A stretch of 64,000 nt of DNA from Eutypa lata. Taxonomy: Eukaryota > Ascomycota > Sordariomycetes > Xylariales > Diatrypaceae. Positions 12,978 to 28,251 of the stretch are shown here, one piece after another. The stretch spans positions 2,542,001-2,606,000 of the forward strand of contig JAKULF010000004.1 of the NCBI GenBank assembly GCA_022661535.1, given 5' to 3'. The notes under the pieces are model-generated. The model searched no databases, was not told the origin of the DNA, and saw only the letters and a list, made by a program, of their open reading frames with translations. The position numbers and the translations under genes are program-made. Numbering within the stretch: the first letter of the stretch is position 1; each line of letters opens with the position of its first letter.

Positions 12978-14913
12978 ATGGCGGTCGAAGATCTCGAGAG
13001 ATGGGTGAACCAACTTACCGCGTTGCTGCGAGAATTCCCGTGAGTGAGAGCAGACTATTTCCTGTTACCGGTAGAAATGGAAACGGCTTTCTGTATATAC
13101 TGACAAGACTGGCTTCTCTGCTAGCCTCCACGATTTCAACGTCATCGCGTTTCCACTGCTTGCCGTCATCCTAGGCGGCGTAATACTCTACTATACCCAC
13201 GCCGACCCCTTCGATAAGCCTAAACGGTACACGGTCCCGCCCCCTAAGCGACCCGAGGAGAACACGATCCTCGAATCCCCAGCCTCGATCAAGGTCCCCG
13301 GATCCTCCGCCATCCAATGTTACGCACCGGCGACGGGGCAGTTCCTGGGCCTCGTCAACCCCTCGACGCCCGCCGGCATCGACCGCGCCGTCGCTCAGGC
13401 TGCCGCGGCGCAGGCGAAGTGGGCCGCGACGACGTTCGACGAGAGGCGCCAGGTGCTGCGCACGATGCTGGGTCACGTCCTCGCCAACCAGAACCAGATC
13501 TGCCGTGTTAGCTCCCTCGACTCCGGCAAGACCCTGCTCGACGCCCAGCTCGGCGAGATCCTCGTCACGGCCGAGAAGCTGCAGTGGACTATCAAGCACG
13601 GCGAGGCGGCGCTCCGCCCCAGCCGCCGCCCCACGAACCTCCTCATGTCCTACAAGCGCAACGAGGTGCGCTACGAGCCCCTCGGCGTCGTCGCCGCCCT
13701 CGTCAGCTGGAACTACCCGTTCCACAACCTGATGGGCCCCGTCATCAGTGCCATCTTCGCCGGGAACGGCATCGTGGTCAAAGTCAGCGAGCAGACCTGC
13801 TGGAGCGCCGCGTACTACACGAGCATTGCGCGGGGCGCCCTCGTGGCCCACGGCCACGACCCGGCCCTCGTCCAGTCCGTCGTCTGCTGGCCCCAGGTCG
13901 CCAACCACCTCACGAGCCACCCGGGCATCTCGCACGTGACCTTCATCGGCTCCCGCGCCGTGTGCCACCACGTGGCGGCCGCCGCGGCGCGCAGCCTGAC
14001 GCCGCTCGTGGCGGAGCTCGGCGGGAAGGACGCCGCCGTCGTCCTCGACTCCGCCCTCCCCGACCTGGCCCGCATCGCCGAGATCCTGCTGCGGGGCTGC
14101 TTCCAGGCCGCCGGCCAGAACTGCATCGGCATCGAGCGCATCGTCGCCGCGCCCGCCGCCTACGAGAGGTTGCTGAAGGTGCTTGAGCCGCGCGTCCGCG
14201 CCCTGCGCCTCGGCCTCGACGCTGACGTCGGTGCCATGATCTCCGACGCCGCGTTCGAGCGCCTTGAGGGCCTCGTTGCCGACGCCGTCCGCGATGGTGC
14301 GACCCTGCTGGCCGGCGGGAAGCGATTTAAGCACCCCGATCACCCCAGTGGCTTCTACTTCCAACCTACGCTGCTCGCGGACGTGACGCGCGATATGCGC
14401 ATCGCGAACGAGGAGTGCTTTGGGCCCGTTATGACGTTCATGCGGGCTGACCTTCCCCCCACATCTGCGTCTCCATCACCGGAGGAGGAGAAAGCAACTG
14501 CCATCCTAGCCCTCGCCAACGCGGCCCCCTTCGGCCTCGGCGCCTCGGTGTTCGGCTCCCCCTCCGACCCCGTCCTCGACCTCGTGGTCCGGGGGATCCG
14601 CGCCGGCGGCGTCGCCGTCAACGACTTCGCCACCTTCTACGCGGTGCAGCTCCCGTTCGGCGGCGTCGGCGGGTCCGGGTACGGCCGCTTCGCCGGCGAG
14701 GAGGGCCTGAGGGGCGTGTGTCACCTCAAGAGCGTCTGCGAGGACCGCTGGTTCTGGGCGGGCGTCAGGACCGCGATCCCCGCCCCCGCGAGGTATCCCG
14801 TGGCCGATCAGGAGCGCGCTGCGAGGTTCGCGGGAGGTGTGGTTGCGCTGGGGTATGGGGAGGGAGTTAGGGGCAAGGTGGCGGGGTTGGTGGGGTTGTT
14901 GAGGAATTTGTAG
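12978..14913 (+). CDS. MSC7: Membrane-anchored aldehyde dehydrogenase, Msc7-like
   Basis: Two coding exons, 12978-13039 and 13125-14913, give 616 residues. The Pro-21 codon is split across the 85-nt intron. The first exon was found by eye: its in-frame ATG supplies the amphipathic N-terminus. A single hydrophobic segment at about residues 26-46 precedes the ALDH fold, as in yeast Msc7 and related fungal membrane ALDHs. Catalytic elements are the WNYPFHN cofactor-binding motif, the general-base Glu at about 318 in VAELGGKD, and the nucleophilic Cys at about 354 in GQNCIG. The family oxidises aldehydes to acids with NAD(P)+; the substrate of the Msc7 branch is not established. Third codon positions are almost all G/C, far more than in the flanking genes, which also creates long antisense open frames. 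The 3' end is convergent with SMC5. Confidence 0.93.
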
Positions 14914-16030
14914 GGGGTTGGTAGATAGGTGGGGGAGAGTGTTGGTGAGGTGGGCTTGGTGTGAGGAGGGTTTGATGGGAGGTGGGAGGGAGGGAAGGGT
15001 CCTTGAAAGGGGGTGGTAGGATGAAAGCTAAGAGTTAAGGTGTGAGAGACCGAGGAGAGGGGGGACACAGAGGGGGCATAGAGGGTTGAGGAATTGGCAT
15101 TAAATAATGATAATAGAGAAAAGACCGGAAGTAGGTAAGAAAGGAAAGCAAGAAAGCAGGGAAGATAAGAGCATATATATATATACATGAGGTATGCATG
15201 CTGGACAGACGGACGGATTACCTGCATTACTACATATCAGATACCCGCACACATACATATATATGTACAAACTATTAATGTAATTAGAAATAAAAAACCA
15301 CCCATTAGAAGATCGAGCTGAGTGCCTGCCTGACTACTTAGCTATCGGGCGGCTCGAGCTCGTGGGGTTTCTTCCTAGTCCCTATCTATTCATCCCCTTC
15401 AATGACTTGCTGGGAATACCTTCGAGGCCATTCTTTTTATAGACCTCACTAGGTAGGTAGGTAGGTGTATACCAGACTCACTCATTACATATATATATTG
15501 AATGAGCCTTTAGTTCATCGACCCTAGTTATAGAGCTATTCATTGGAAAATAACGCGTTATACATATATATTGACTCCTGTACCTAATTAGGTATGTCAA
15601 TGACACTTCGTCGAGACTGACAGAATTCGTGACATCTTTTATTCCTCTTACAGCTAACCCCCTCCAGTGATGGAATGAATATCCGACCCTATTTAGTAGC
15701 TTGTCTGCCTGCCTGTCTTGCCTACCTGCCGGTTGAGTAACCCCTGTACCTCAACTCCGTCAACGTGCGTACTGCTAACAGAACGACGACCACGATCTTT
15801 ATCCACCCTCCCTTGCCTTTTTTAAGAAGAAATATAGGGGTTTGCTACAGCCACTGAATCGTCGGAAGCAATCAGATAATTGATTCTCCTGTCGTTCGTT
15901 ATTACATACCATTGCTCCTTCATATAACTCCTCCATCCACGAAAACGAAGAAACTCAAGACCGTACCAAAAAAAAAAAAAAAAAAAAAAGCTTAACAACC
16001 ACCAATCCATGCGCCCATCTCCACGTACGC
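14914..16030. other. Convergent intergenic region with polypurine stretch and A-run
   Basis: This lies between two convergent genes (aldehyde dehydrogenase and SMC5). The + strand is strongly purine-rich from about 14907 to 15180. A 22-base A-run spans 15968-15989, and short TATATA and TAGGTAGG repeats lie near 15170-15600. There is no supported gene. Confidence 0.6.
14977..14999 (+). other. Putative G-quadruplex motif
   Basis: Five GGG runs are separated by loops of 4, 1, 1 and 2 bases on the coding strand, about 64 bases past the stop codon of the aldehyde dehydrogenase gene. The pattern meets the usual G3-loop(1-7) criterion, so it would fall in the 3' UTR or termination region. Folding is inferred from the pattern only. 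Confidence 0.55.
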
Positions 16031-19652
<3,622 letters not shown>

Positions 19653-20929
19653 TGTAGCGTAATACAGAGTAGATTATCGGCGTAGCTGTTGTCGAGGGTT
19701 TACGCGCGATGAAGAGTGAAGTGTTTGGGCAAATTAAGGAGGTAAAAATTTAACAAAGTCCTCTCGAGTCCTAATAATCACTTAGCGGGGTGGGGAGTAG
19801 TTCGCGATAGTTATATTGAAATTATTAAACGAGACGCGGGTGAACGCGTGCGGGAAAGTGGAATTGGTGATAAGATGGACATAGTCTAACCAAATCAGGT
19901 TAGATCTGTAACTAATGCTAGAAGCTGCTGTACGGAGTGTGTATGTAATGTACATACAACCTGATGACTTAAGTGGGCTCTTCAACTACACACTTAGGTA
20001 AGCAACCTCAAGATACCTATGAAGATATTGGATAGCACACTGAGTTACCAACGCTTTTCGGGTGCTATGCCTCCTACCACCCAGTTGTATATGAATAAAA
20101 GCTTCAAATTCCTTCTGTATAGGTATGTTCAATGCACTTAAATTGTGGTATTATTCGAAATATCCGAGTTGTAAATACCTATATAAATGTGACAAGCTGA
20201 TGCCGGTATAAATGTGATGTAATGTGTTCTCCTTTTAAAAGGGCAATCCTATCTTTAACTGGTTTTGCTTAAGAATTAAAGTGATCATATTGTTCTTTAG
20301 GTAATACAGAATTTCAATCATAAAAGGCAGGTACGACTGGCTGCTATGATAATGGGAACCGGTGTTGGTGTGGTTTTTATCGATTGCCGGTTATTCGGAT
20401 GGTTATTCGAAAACCATGCCGCTAACTCTCATGCACTATGAAAACGATAATTTTCACGCCTCGATTTAAAACCGAATAATATGTTAGCGTCCCAGTCGCG
20501 CCTCTGTAGCTAGGCTGCCAGCATTTGGTTGCCTACTGTAAACAAAACGCGCTCGACTCGACCAAAACACTGCACGAACCTATCCATCCATCTGCACTTT
20601 CATCCCAATCCTTCTCTCTTCTTTTTGCAGCCAAACATTCTACTCAGAACTGAAAGTCCGGATAATTCACTTACTTCTCTTTTGGTGTCGGCTTTCTTGG
20701 TTCGTTCCTCTATCTCCAAGAGCATTTCTTCCAAGTTCTCTTAGAAGAGCCTCACCCAGCCATACGGCCTTGTGTATTCTTATTCTCCTTCTCTATCATA
20801 TCCTCTCTTCCCCCTCTTGTCCCTCCTTCCTTCTCCCATAACCCCGCCTTCTTGGCTACCCCCAATATTTCCTTGAACTAATTGTATCGTGACGGATATA
20901 CTTATGGTGTCCTTTGTCTTAGCCTAGAC
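19653..20929. other. Divergent promoter region between SMC5 and the Gin4-like kinase
   Basis: AT-rich in the centre (about 19740-20480) with a pyrimidine-rich stretch on the kinase side. No open frame here is convincing. A possible leader-intron acceptor (TCTTAG) sits just upstream of the kinase ATG. Confidence 0.55.
20740..20880 (+). promoter_or_regulatory. Pyrimidine-rich core promoter or leader of the kinase gene
   Basis: A dense C/T tract on the + strand starts 190 bases upstream of the kinase start codon. CT-rich blocks of this kind are common around transcription starts of filamentous fungal genes. The exact start site cannot be read from the sequence. Confidence 0.4.
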
Positions 20930-23900
20930 ATGGCTTCATATCACCCCTCCAGAGCTCAAAATGCTCGAGCACCTCTCGGAGAATCATCCGATCATGTTGT
21001 TAATGCTTCTGCAAACCAATCATGCCAATCCAAATCCAGTCAGTTGCTGGAATCTAAGCTGGAACCCAACCCATTGCGAGCTTATTCTACGAACAACCGC
21101 CTTTATAGGGCTTCAGCACCAAAGTCAGGATTTGAAAATGGGACTTCGAATATTGCCCCGGCCCCCACAGAGCAGCAGCGTGCACCAAAGCCAGGACCTG
21201 AAAATGGGACTTCGAATATCGCCCCGACCCCCGCAGAGCAGCAGCGTGCACCAAAGCCCCCGGCAGAAGCTCAAGCTGAAGACAAGCGGATCTCGCAGAT
21301 CACTACTTCGACTGGTGAGGGCCTCCCCAAATTTAAAACTCACGTAGGACCATGGAACCTTGGCAAGACATTGGGAAGGGGCTCCGCATCGCGTGTGAGA
21401 CTAGCCAGACACGAACATTCCCGTCAATTGGCTGCGGTCAAGATCCTTCATAGAAGGAATAGTAGCATGGCTCAGGCTGGAAGTCTCGTCGAACTGGACA
21501 AATGGGATAGAAGAAAGAAAACCTATGTCTCGGAGAACTATATCCCTTTAGCTATTGAGCGGGAGATCGCACTGATGAAGCTTATCGATCATCCTAACAT
21601 CGTGAAGTTGTATGACATCTGGGAGAACCGACAAGAAATGTACGTCAAGTCCTCATTTTATCCTCCACCTTATTATAATGTCCTTATGCTCACACTTCTC
21701 TAGTTACCTCGTTCTGGAATATGTCCAGCAAGGTGATTTGTTCAGCCTCATCAACGAACATGGTCCATTGAGGGAAGATCAGACCATGTTTTATTTTCGT
21801 CAGGTGCTTAGTGCTGTAGAGTACTGTCACTCCTTTAACATTTGCCATCGTGATATCAAACCAGAGAACATACTCATCAACGAATTTGGCATGGTCAAAG
21901 TGGCTGATTTTGGTATGGCATGTATCCAGCAAAGCCCAACCCACAAACTACGAACGTCTTGCGGGAGTCCGCACTACGCAGCGCCAGAGCTAGCCTGCGG
22001 GAAAAAGGGATACCAAGGGGACAAGGTCGACGTATGGAGCATGGGCATTGTCATGTATGCTATGCTCACGTGCCTACTACCCTTTGATCATCCCGACCAT
22101 TCGGTGCTGCTGGCGCGGGCTACTGAAGGGTCATTTGGAATCCCGGGATATCTCAGTCGAGAAGCGAAGAGTCTATTGAGGAAAATGATTCAGGTAGATC
22201 CAGACAAACGAATCTCCACTAGGAAAATCTGGCAGCACCCTTATGTACGAAAATACGACCGCCTTGACAACTTGCAGGACAACGGGGGCCAGCCGTCCGA
22301 AATTGACAGAAACCATCAATGTGACCAGGTCCTAGAGGAGGATATTGACCCCCAAATCTTACGACAACTCAAGTCCTTGTGGCATACATACCCGGAAAAA
22401 GGATTGGCGTCAAAGCTCTCAAGCCCTGAGTATGTCGAGATAATTTCCATTATGTCTATTTAAACATTTTGTTAAGTTTGTTAGTATGGGAAAGGCTAAC
22501 TGGATTGATAGGCCCAATGATCAAAAACTGGTCTACTGGCTCCTTTATAAACATCGAGAGAAGAGGCTGGAAAATTACGACGACACTGACTTGACGTACT
22601 CGGCTAGCGACTTCCACCATCTGCGACCAGCAAATTGGAAGAAGAAGATTACAACCATGGAGTTTCCAGCTATGTTCGGTCGCACACCGTCGAAATTCAC
22701 TGTCATTTCCACTGTCGCAGCCGACGCTGACGGAGAAGCTATGGAAACCAAGACAGACGGGGGTATGACCGTTCAAAGTTATGATCCCTTCAAATCTTCC
22801 CTCAACTTAAATGTCGATGCTTCCCCTAGTCATGCTAAAATTGTTATCCATCGAAATGGCACCTTGGCTAGTAGAGCTTCTGCACGATCGAACCGTGTTA
22901 GTAGGCCACATGGGTCCATGAAAAGCAGTTCGACCTATTCTAGATCTAGTGTGCGGCGTACGGCATCATCAGGAATTGGAGCTCCTGCCCGTTCTCAAAA
23001 TTCTTTCAAGAGAGGCGAGAGTCTCCCTTACATGCGAGTAGCGTCTCGCCATAGGAGAGGGGTGGACTTTTCTCAAGTTGGAAAGCCATCGATGGAACAG
23101 AATGGAGAGGATGTTCCTCGAGCACCTGCCAGTATCGCTGGAGATGATACAACATTCGAAAGAGACCACACATCCGCTACTAGTCCGGCTAGAAGAGCAA
23201 GACTATCAAGGAACTCGGGGAGGGGTCGTGCTGGAACGCAGACGATGACAAATCTCCAGCAGGTTGGGGAAGAGAACCCTGGTTGGATGGATGAGCTGCG
23301 TCATTTGGGTAAGAGCATCGCCAAAGATTGTGATGATGCATTCAACAGTACTCTATTAAGTCAAGAGGAGGATCTTGGTGAGACACTTCTTGACAAATCA
23401 ACGATAAGCCTCGGTTTGCATTCCAGGATGTCGCCTTTAGCCACGAGCACTCCTGCTCCACCTATGCAGCACTCTAGAGAGAATCAAGATGGCCTTCGTC
23501 CATGGGAACATCGACCCTTACCTCAGGCACCGACACCTAGCTCTTCTGTTATACGAGAGATCAAGAGGGTTAAGAATGAGGCTGAAAATCGGCGAGGGTA
23601 TACAGACAATTCCCCTGGACATGCTGACCGAGTTTTGACGCACCTAGACCGACTTGTTCAGCCCGGAGCCTCATCTCAAAGCGCCAACTCGGAGCGGAGA
23701 GTAGCCTCGGCACCCATTTACTCGCAGTATAGCACAAATTGGGGTAGAGAGGCAAGCCCCCTGCCACCAATTCATGAGGGCTCCAACCAAGATGGTAATC
23801 TCCAAGCTCGTTACAAGCAGCGTATCGTTTCGGCTCCCACCGAGTCTTCGGTTCCTCGTCCAACGCAATTCGAGGAGCGTAGAGGGCTCGAGCTCCTCGC

Positions 23901-25003
23901 CCAACGGGAAAGTACTATACGCATGGTAAATTCCCCTTCAGGGCCTCCAGGCTGGGTTGATATCCCAGCCCCTCTCAGGGTACGCAAGAAGGTTCTACCG
24001 CGAATGGGTGAGGATTCTCAATCGCACCAAGAGCTGGACCTCCGCCAGCAGTATAGACGGGACGAACTGAAGGAGCCGATCGCTGAGGAACCTTCCACAA
24101 TATCCCAGGAAGACCCTTCTGATGCGAGCACTGTGAAGAAGAAGGCATCTTGGTTCAAACGTAGCTCTAAGGACAAAGACGCAGTTCTCCACTCGCGAGG
24201 AAATTCAGTCTCGAGTAATACTGATTACCTCACGTACACCGACACTACATCAACCTTGGAGCATACTGTACAGCCGACCAAGAAGAAGAGTTTTAATCTG
24301 GCGTTTTGGCGTCATGGCAGGGAGCAACAACCCCAAACGGAATTTACGCTAGGAGGTAAGATATTTTCGTGATGATTTCGTAGCAAGGCAGGTACTAACA
24401 TTGAGCCTAGGACCTGATTTTGAGGACTCTCCTGACATTGAACCTGTTCGTATGTTCAGTCACCCAGGTAGACCCCTGCGTAACCAGCAATGGGAAGAGC
24501 AAGCGGCAACGCGTAAGATTGAGGTTCAACGGAACTGGTTGGCTCGCCTGTTCCGTGTCAAGCCTGCTACTAGGCATCTTTGTTTCTCGGTACCACGTCT
24601 CTCCGCACGTCAAGAGATTGTTATCCTATTACGAGAATGGCGCCGATATGGAATACGAGACGTCCAGGTAGATAAGAAACGGAACATTGTGTTTGCACGT
24701 GTAGGCAAAAACAATTGTAAGTTATCCTGCCCCATCACCTTTTTAAGGTTCTTGTAACTGACGAGCGATGTTTCCGATCAAGATGTCAATGTGAAAGAAG
24801 TGTCTTTTGCTGTTGAGATCATGACAGTCATCGAGCATGGTAAGCGCAAGCAGCTAAGCATTGTTCGATTCACGCAAGAGCGTGGAGCTGCTAGCAGCTT
24901 TCACAGGCTGGTTGACACGATGGACCACGTCTTCACCAGTCGAAATCTCCTCGTAGAGGATAAGCACAAGATGAAAATGATGATCAAAACACTCAACTCT
25001 TGA
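20930..25003 (+). CDS. Gin4/Hsl1/Nim1-type serine/threonine kinase with C-terminal KA1-like domain
   Basis: Five exons, 20930-21639, 21704-22429, 22512-24355, 24411-24716 and 24783-25003, give 1268 residues. The kinase domain starts near residue 143 with the glycine loop around LGRG (149), ATP-binding Lys 171, HRD at 285-287, DFG from 305, and APE. After it come a long Ser/Arg-rich disordered middle and a compact C-terminal block from about 1110 that resembles the membrane-binding KA1 domain of Gin4/Hsl1/Kcc4. The family links septin organisation and bud or septum formation to Wee1/Cdc28 control. The region after the kinase (SPEPNDQKLVYWLLYKHREKR) is the typical linker of this group. I cannot assign GIN4 versus HSL1 from sequence alone. 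The N-terminal region carries a tandem 22-residue repeat. The start chosen is the first Met that begins a conserved-looking tail; an upstream Met at 20882 is in frame but lies before a possible leader splice site. Confidence 0.92.
21116..21262 (+). repeat. 66-bp coding tandem repeat (two full units plus a partial)
   Basis: Units at 21116-21181 and 21182-21247 are followed by a partial third unit. Each encodes 22 residues starting APK and ending EQQR. The units differ by only a few bases, so the duplication looks recent. It lies in the disordered N-terminal extension of the kinase, upstream of the catalytic domain. Confidence 0.9.
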
Positions 25004-26457
25004 AACCATGATACATCTGGTTATGGGCTTTTCGAACCCCAATCTTAATTAAGCGGCCGAACCGGTAATTGCACATTGCCGTTCAGCGGCTGGAGCACAG
25101 GGTTTTTTTCCTATGTTTGCTTTCTTTCTCAACAGGGTAGATGTCATTTTCGGGGTTCAACCAATCGCGGGGTTGTCTACGATGTTACTGTTTTCGTGGC
25201 TCTCGGGGTTAGCAGAGTTCACCCCACGATACTGTACTCTGCGATCTGGCTATCTGTGCGAAGGAAGGAGGACTTGCAGATTTCAATCTGCATCTGTCCT
25301 TAAAAGATTAGGGATGGCAAGTGAGTGAGGCTGTGCACGGAACAGTCTGGAGTTAGGGGATTTGCATTTATGTGTTTTGTTGCTTAGCCATTTCTGGATC
25401 GACGTTGGCATACTTTATCCGCGTCTTCTGGATACAGATGGTAAGCTAAGCTAAGGGTAGATGATTGGTAAAGGAAAAAAGGGGAGGGGAGGTGTGTTGA
25501 GAATGGGCGACTTATGACCTTGCTACATGGTCTGCATAATGAAGGAAGAAAGGGGGGAAACTAAAAAAAAAAAAAAAAAAAAAAAAGGGTGTGTGGTTGT
25601 TGACAGAATTGCAGGCATATGTAGAGGATGGTGGATGACGAATGGCGGATGATGAACGATGAGGGTAAGGAAGGTTGTTATACTAGTGCTAGTTGGGGTG
25701 TTCGCTGTACAATACTCTCTTAATCATACATGGCTCTATAGGTACCTAATGTATGGGTTGTTGCTTTAATTTGCTTCGCAGCAAGGATACAACTGGTGGC
25801 TTTATGACAGAGTTAATCGTTATGGCGACCTATTAATTAATACATCACTTTTCACGATGCATCTCGTTCGTTACGGTGTGGTTCGCATGGAGGAGTTAGG
25901 GGTTGAATGCTTCATTATATTGATATATACGTGTATATACATACTAAGTGGGATATTTGTAACTTCTTTAGTCTCGACGATGCAATATTCGGAGCGAGGG
26001 TGGAAGTGGATCTCTTCCACAAGACTTCTTCCGGGTGATTTCGGTCCGGCTTCACACGTAATCAACCTTACCGTCTCATCTCCATGCTTCTGTTACAGGA
26101 CCAGCGGAAATCTACAGGCATTGATTTGCTGAATTGGGTTTGAAGCTCAATTGCGGCGCCATTTTTAGACCCAAGCTACGAAATAGTTATTAATTGTTTT
26201 TTCTCTTTCTTTTTTCGCGCATTTTTGACATAATAACTGTTTGACTAGTAGGTAAACTAACTACCTACACAGAATAAGCTCCAAACTCAATTCCAAAATC
26301 AATTATTTATTACTACATAGTAGAGCAGTTTTAACGGCTATAACAGGGCCATACTCTATTTTTTAGCCAATTGACTGGCTGGTTGGCTTGGAGCTCCTTG
26401 CTTTATAAAGATACCGTTCTACCAAGTAACATTCTCCAAACGAAGAGGGTCGCAAAC
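25004..26457. other. Intergenic region between the kinase and fumarase genes
   Basis: Contains a 24-base A-run at 25563-25586 and AT-rich sequence near 26160-26340. Open frames here are at most 91 codons with no recognisable product. The fumarase promoter occupies the right end. Confidence 0.55.
26402..26410 (+). promoter_or_regulatory. TATA-like element upstream of fumarase
   Basis: TTTATAAAG lies about 48 bases before the fumarase ATG, so transcription would start with a very short leader. Assigned by motif and position only. Confidence 0.3.
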
Positions 26458-28251
26458 ATGCTTCGATCGGGTGCCGGATCTGTCGCTAGGAGACTGCTTG
26501 TGCCGAGGACGGCAGCAGCTCCACGATTGCTTTCGGCTGCATGTGGTTACTCCTCATCTTTCTCTGCCTCCACAACGTCGTCATATGCCACCACCACCAT
26601 CTCGAAATCCTCATCCCCCAGGTCCTCCCTGCAATTTCGAAGAAACCTCCACGCCACGTCCATAAGAATGGCTGCCAACACGAGAACCGAGAGCGATGCC
26701 TTTGGCGAGATCCAGGTCCCTGCCGACAAGTATTGGGGAGCCCAGACGGAGCGTTCTCTTGAGAACTTCCGCATCAACCAGCCCCAGGATCGCATGCCGC
26801 CCCCGGTTATCAAGGCGTTTGGTATTCTCAAGGGCGCCGCCGCGACGGTGAACATGCGATATGGCTTGGGTATGTATTTATAGTTATTACTTAGACTACT
26901 AGTACCTAGCTGGTTACAGTGTCGCTTACACAATGCGCCTATACGATAGATGAGAAGGTTGGAAAGGCTATTCAGCAGGCCGCTAAGGAGGTGGCCGATC
27001 TTAAGCTCATCGACCACTTCCCCCTCGTCGTCTGGCAAACCGGCTCCGGCACCCAGTCTAACATGAACGCCAACGAGGTCATTTCGAACCGCGCCATTGA
27101 GATTCTCGGCGGCACCAAGGGCAGCAAGAAGCCCGTCCACCCGAACGATCACGTCAACCGCTCCGCTTCGTCCAACGACACCTTCCCTACCGTTATGCAC
27201 ATCGCCGCCGTCCTCGAGCTCGAAGGGAGCCTGCTGCCCGCTATCAAGAGCCTGCGCGACGCCTTACAAAAGAAAGTTGACGAATTCGACGCTAAGAACA
27301 TCATCAAGATTGGACGGACACATCTGCAGGATGCTACCCCTCTGACTCTGGCTCAGGAGTTCTCTGGATACGTAGCCCAGCTAGATTTCGGTATCAAGCG
27401 TGTCGAGAGCTCCCTCCCCGACTTAAGATTGCTCGCTCAGGGTGGTACTGCTGTTGGTACTGGTATCAACACGTTCGTGGGGTTCGCCGAAGCAATCGCG
27501 GAGGAGGTTAGCAACATGACCGGCACCGAATTCAAGACGGCGCCCAACAAGTTCGAGGCATTGGCGGCCCACGATGCCGTGGTTCAGGCCCACGGTTCGC
27601 TCAACACCCTCGCCACTTCCCTCACCAAGATCGCTCAGGATGTTCGGTATCTCGGTAGCGGACCCCGCTGCGGTCTCGGCGAGCTCATCCTGCCGGAGAA
27701 CGAGCCTGGTTCCAGTATCATGCCCGGCAAGGTCAACCCGACTCAGTGCGAGGCCTTGACGATGGTTTGCGCCCAGGTCATGGGCAACCACGTTGCTACC
27801 ACCATCGGCGGCATGAACGGCCAATTCGAACTCAACGTCTACAAGCCGCTCATCATCCGCAACCTGCTGCACAGCTCCAGGCTGCTGGCCGATGGCATGG
27901 CGTCGTTCGAGAAGAACCTGGTTGCTGGTCTGCAGGCCAACGAGGAGAAGATCTCTAGCATTATGAAGGAATCGTAAGTCGCATTTATAGAATTTCCCAC
28001 TTTTGCAATCACTGATGTGAGACGAAAAACAATGATGGCTAATCGGATTCCTCTGCGATAGGCTCATGCTGGTCACCTGCCTCAACCCCAAGATCGGCTA
28101 CGACATGGCATCCAAGGTGGCCAAGAACGCGCACAAGAAGGGCCTCACGCTGAAGCAGAGCGCGCTAGAGCTCCAGGCCCTGACCGAGGAGGACTTCGAC
28201 ACGCTTGTTAAGCCCGAGCTTATGGTCGGGCCTACGCCCTACAAGGGCTAA
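26458..28251 (+). CDS. FUM1: Fumarate hydratase, class II, mitochondrial (and probably cytosolic)
   Basis: Three exons, 26458-26869, 26950-27973 and 28062-28251, give 541 residues. The enzyme interconverts fumarate and L-malate in the TCA cycle. The first about 70 residues are rich in Arg, Ser and Ala with almost no acidic residues, a typical mitochondrial presequence. A second in-frame ATG at 26668 begins the mature-type N-terminus ([14 protein letters not shown]). The class II fumarase signature [11 protein letters not shown] starts near residue 391, and the substrate-site motifs [10 protein letters not shown] and GRTHLQD are present. Introns are 80 and 88 nt. An upstream in-frame ATG at 26371 exists, but the one at 26458 gives a normal presequence and follows the TATA-like element. 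The next gene downstream on the same strand is malate synthase. Confidence 0.96.

Noticed and set aside
13584..14186. 200-codon + strand frame in another phase of the aldehyde dehydrogenase
   Set aside because: Arg/Pro-rich out-of-frame reading of the same exon.
13171..14364. 397-codon open frame on the minus strand
   Set aside because: It is antisense to the aldehyde dehydrogenase exon and results from nearly all-G/C third positions. Its composition is low-complexity (Ala, Gly, Asp, Val) with no family features, while the + strand frame has full ALDH motifs.
15968..15989. A-run as a retrotransposed poly(A) tail (also 25563-25586)
   Set aside because: No retrogene or LINE sequence precedes either run, and there is no visible target-site duplication. 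Simple homopolymer expansion is enough.
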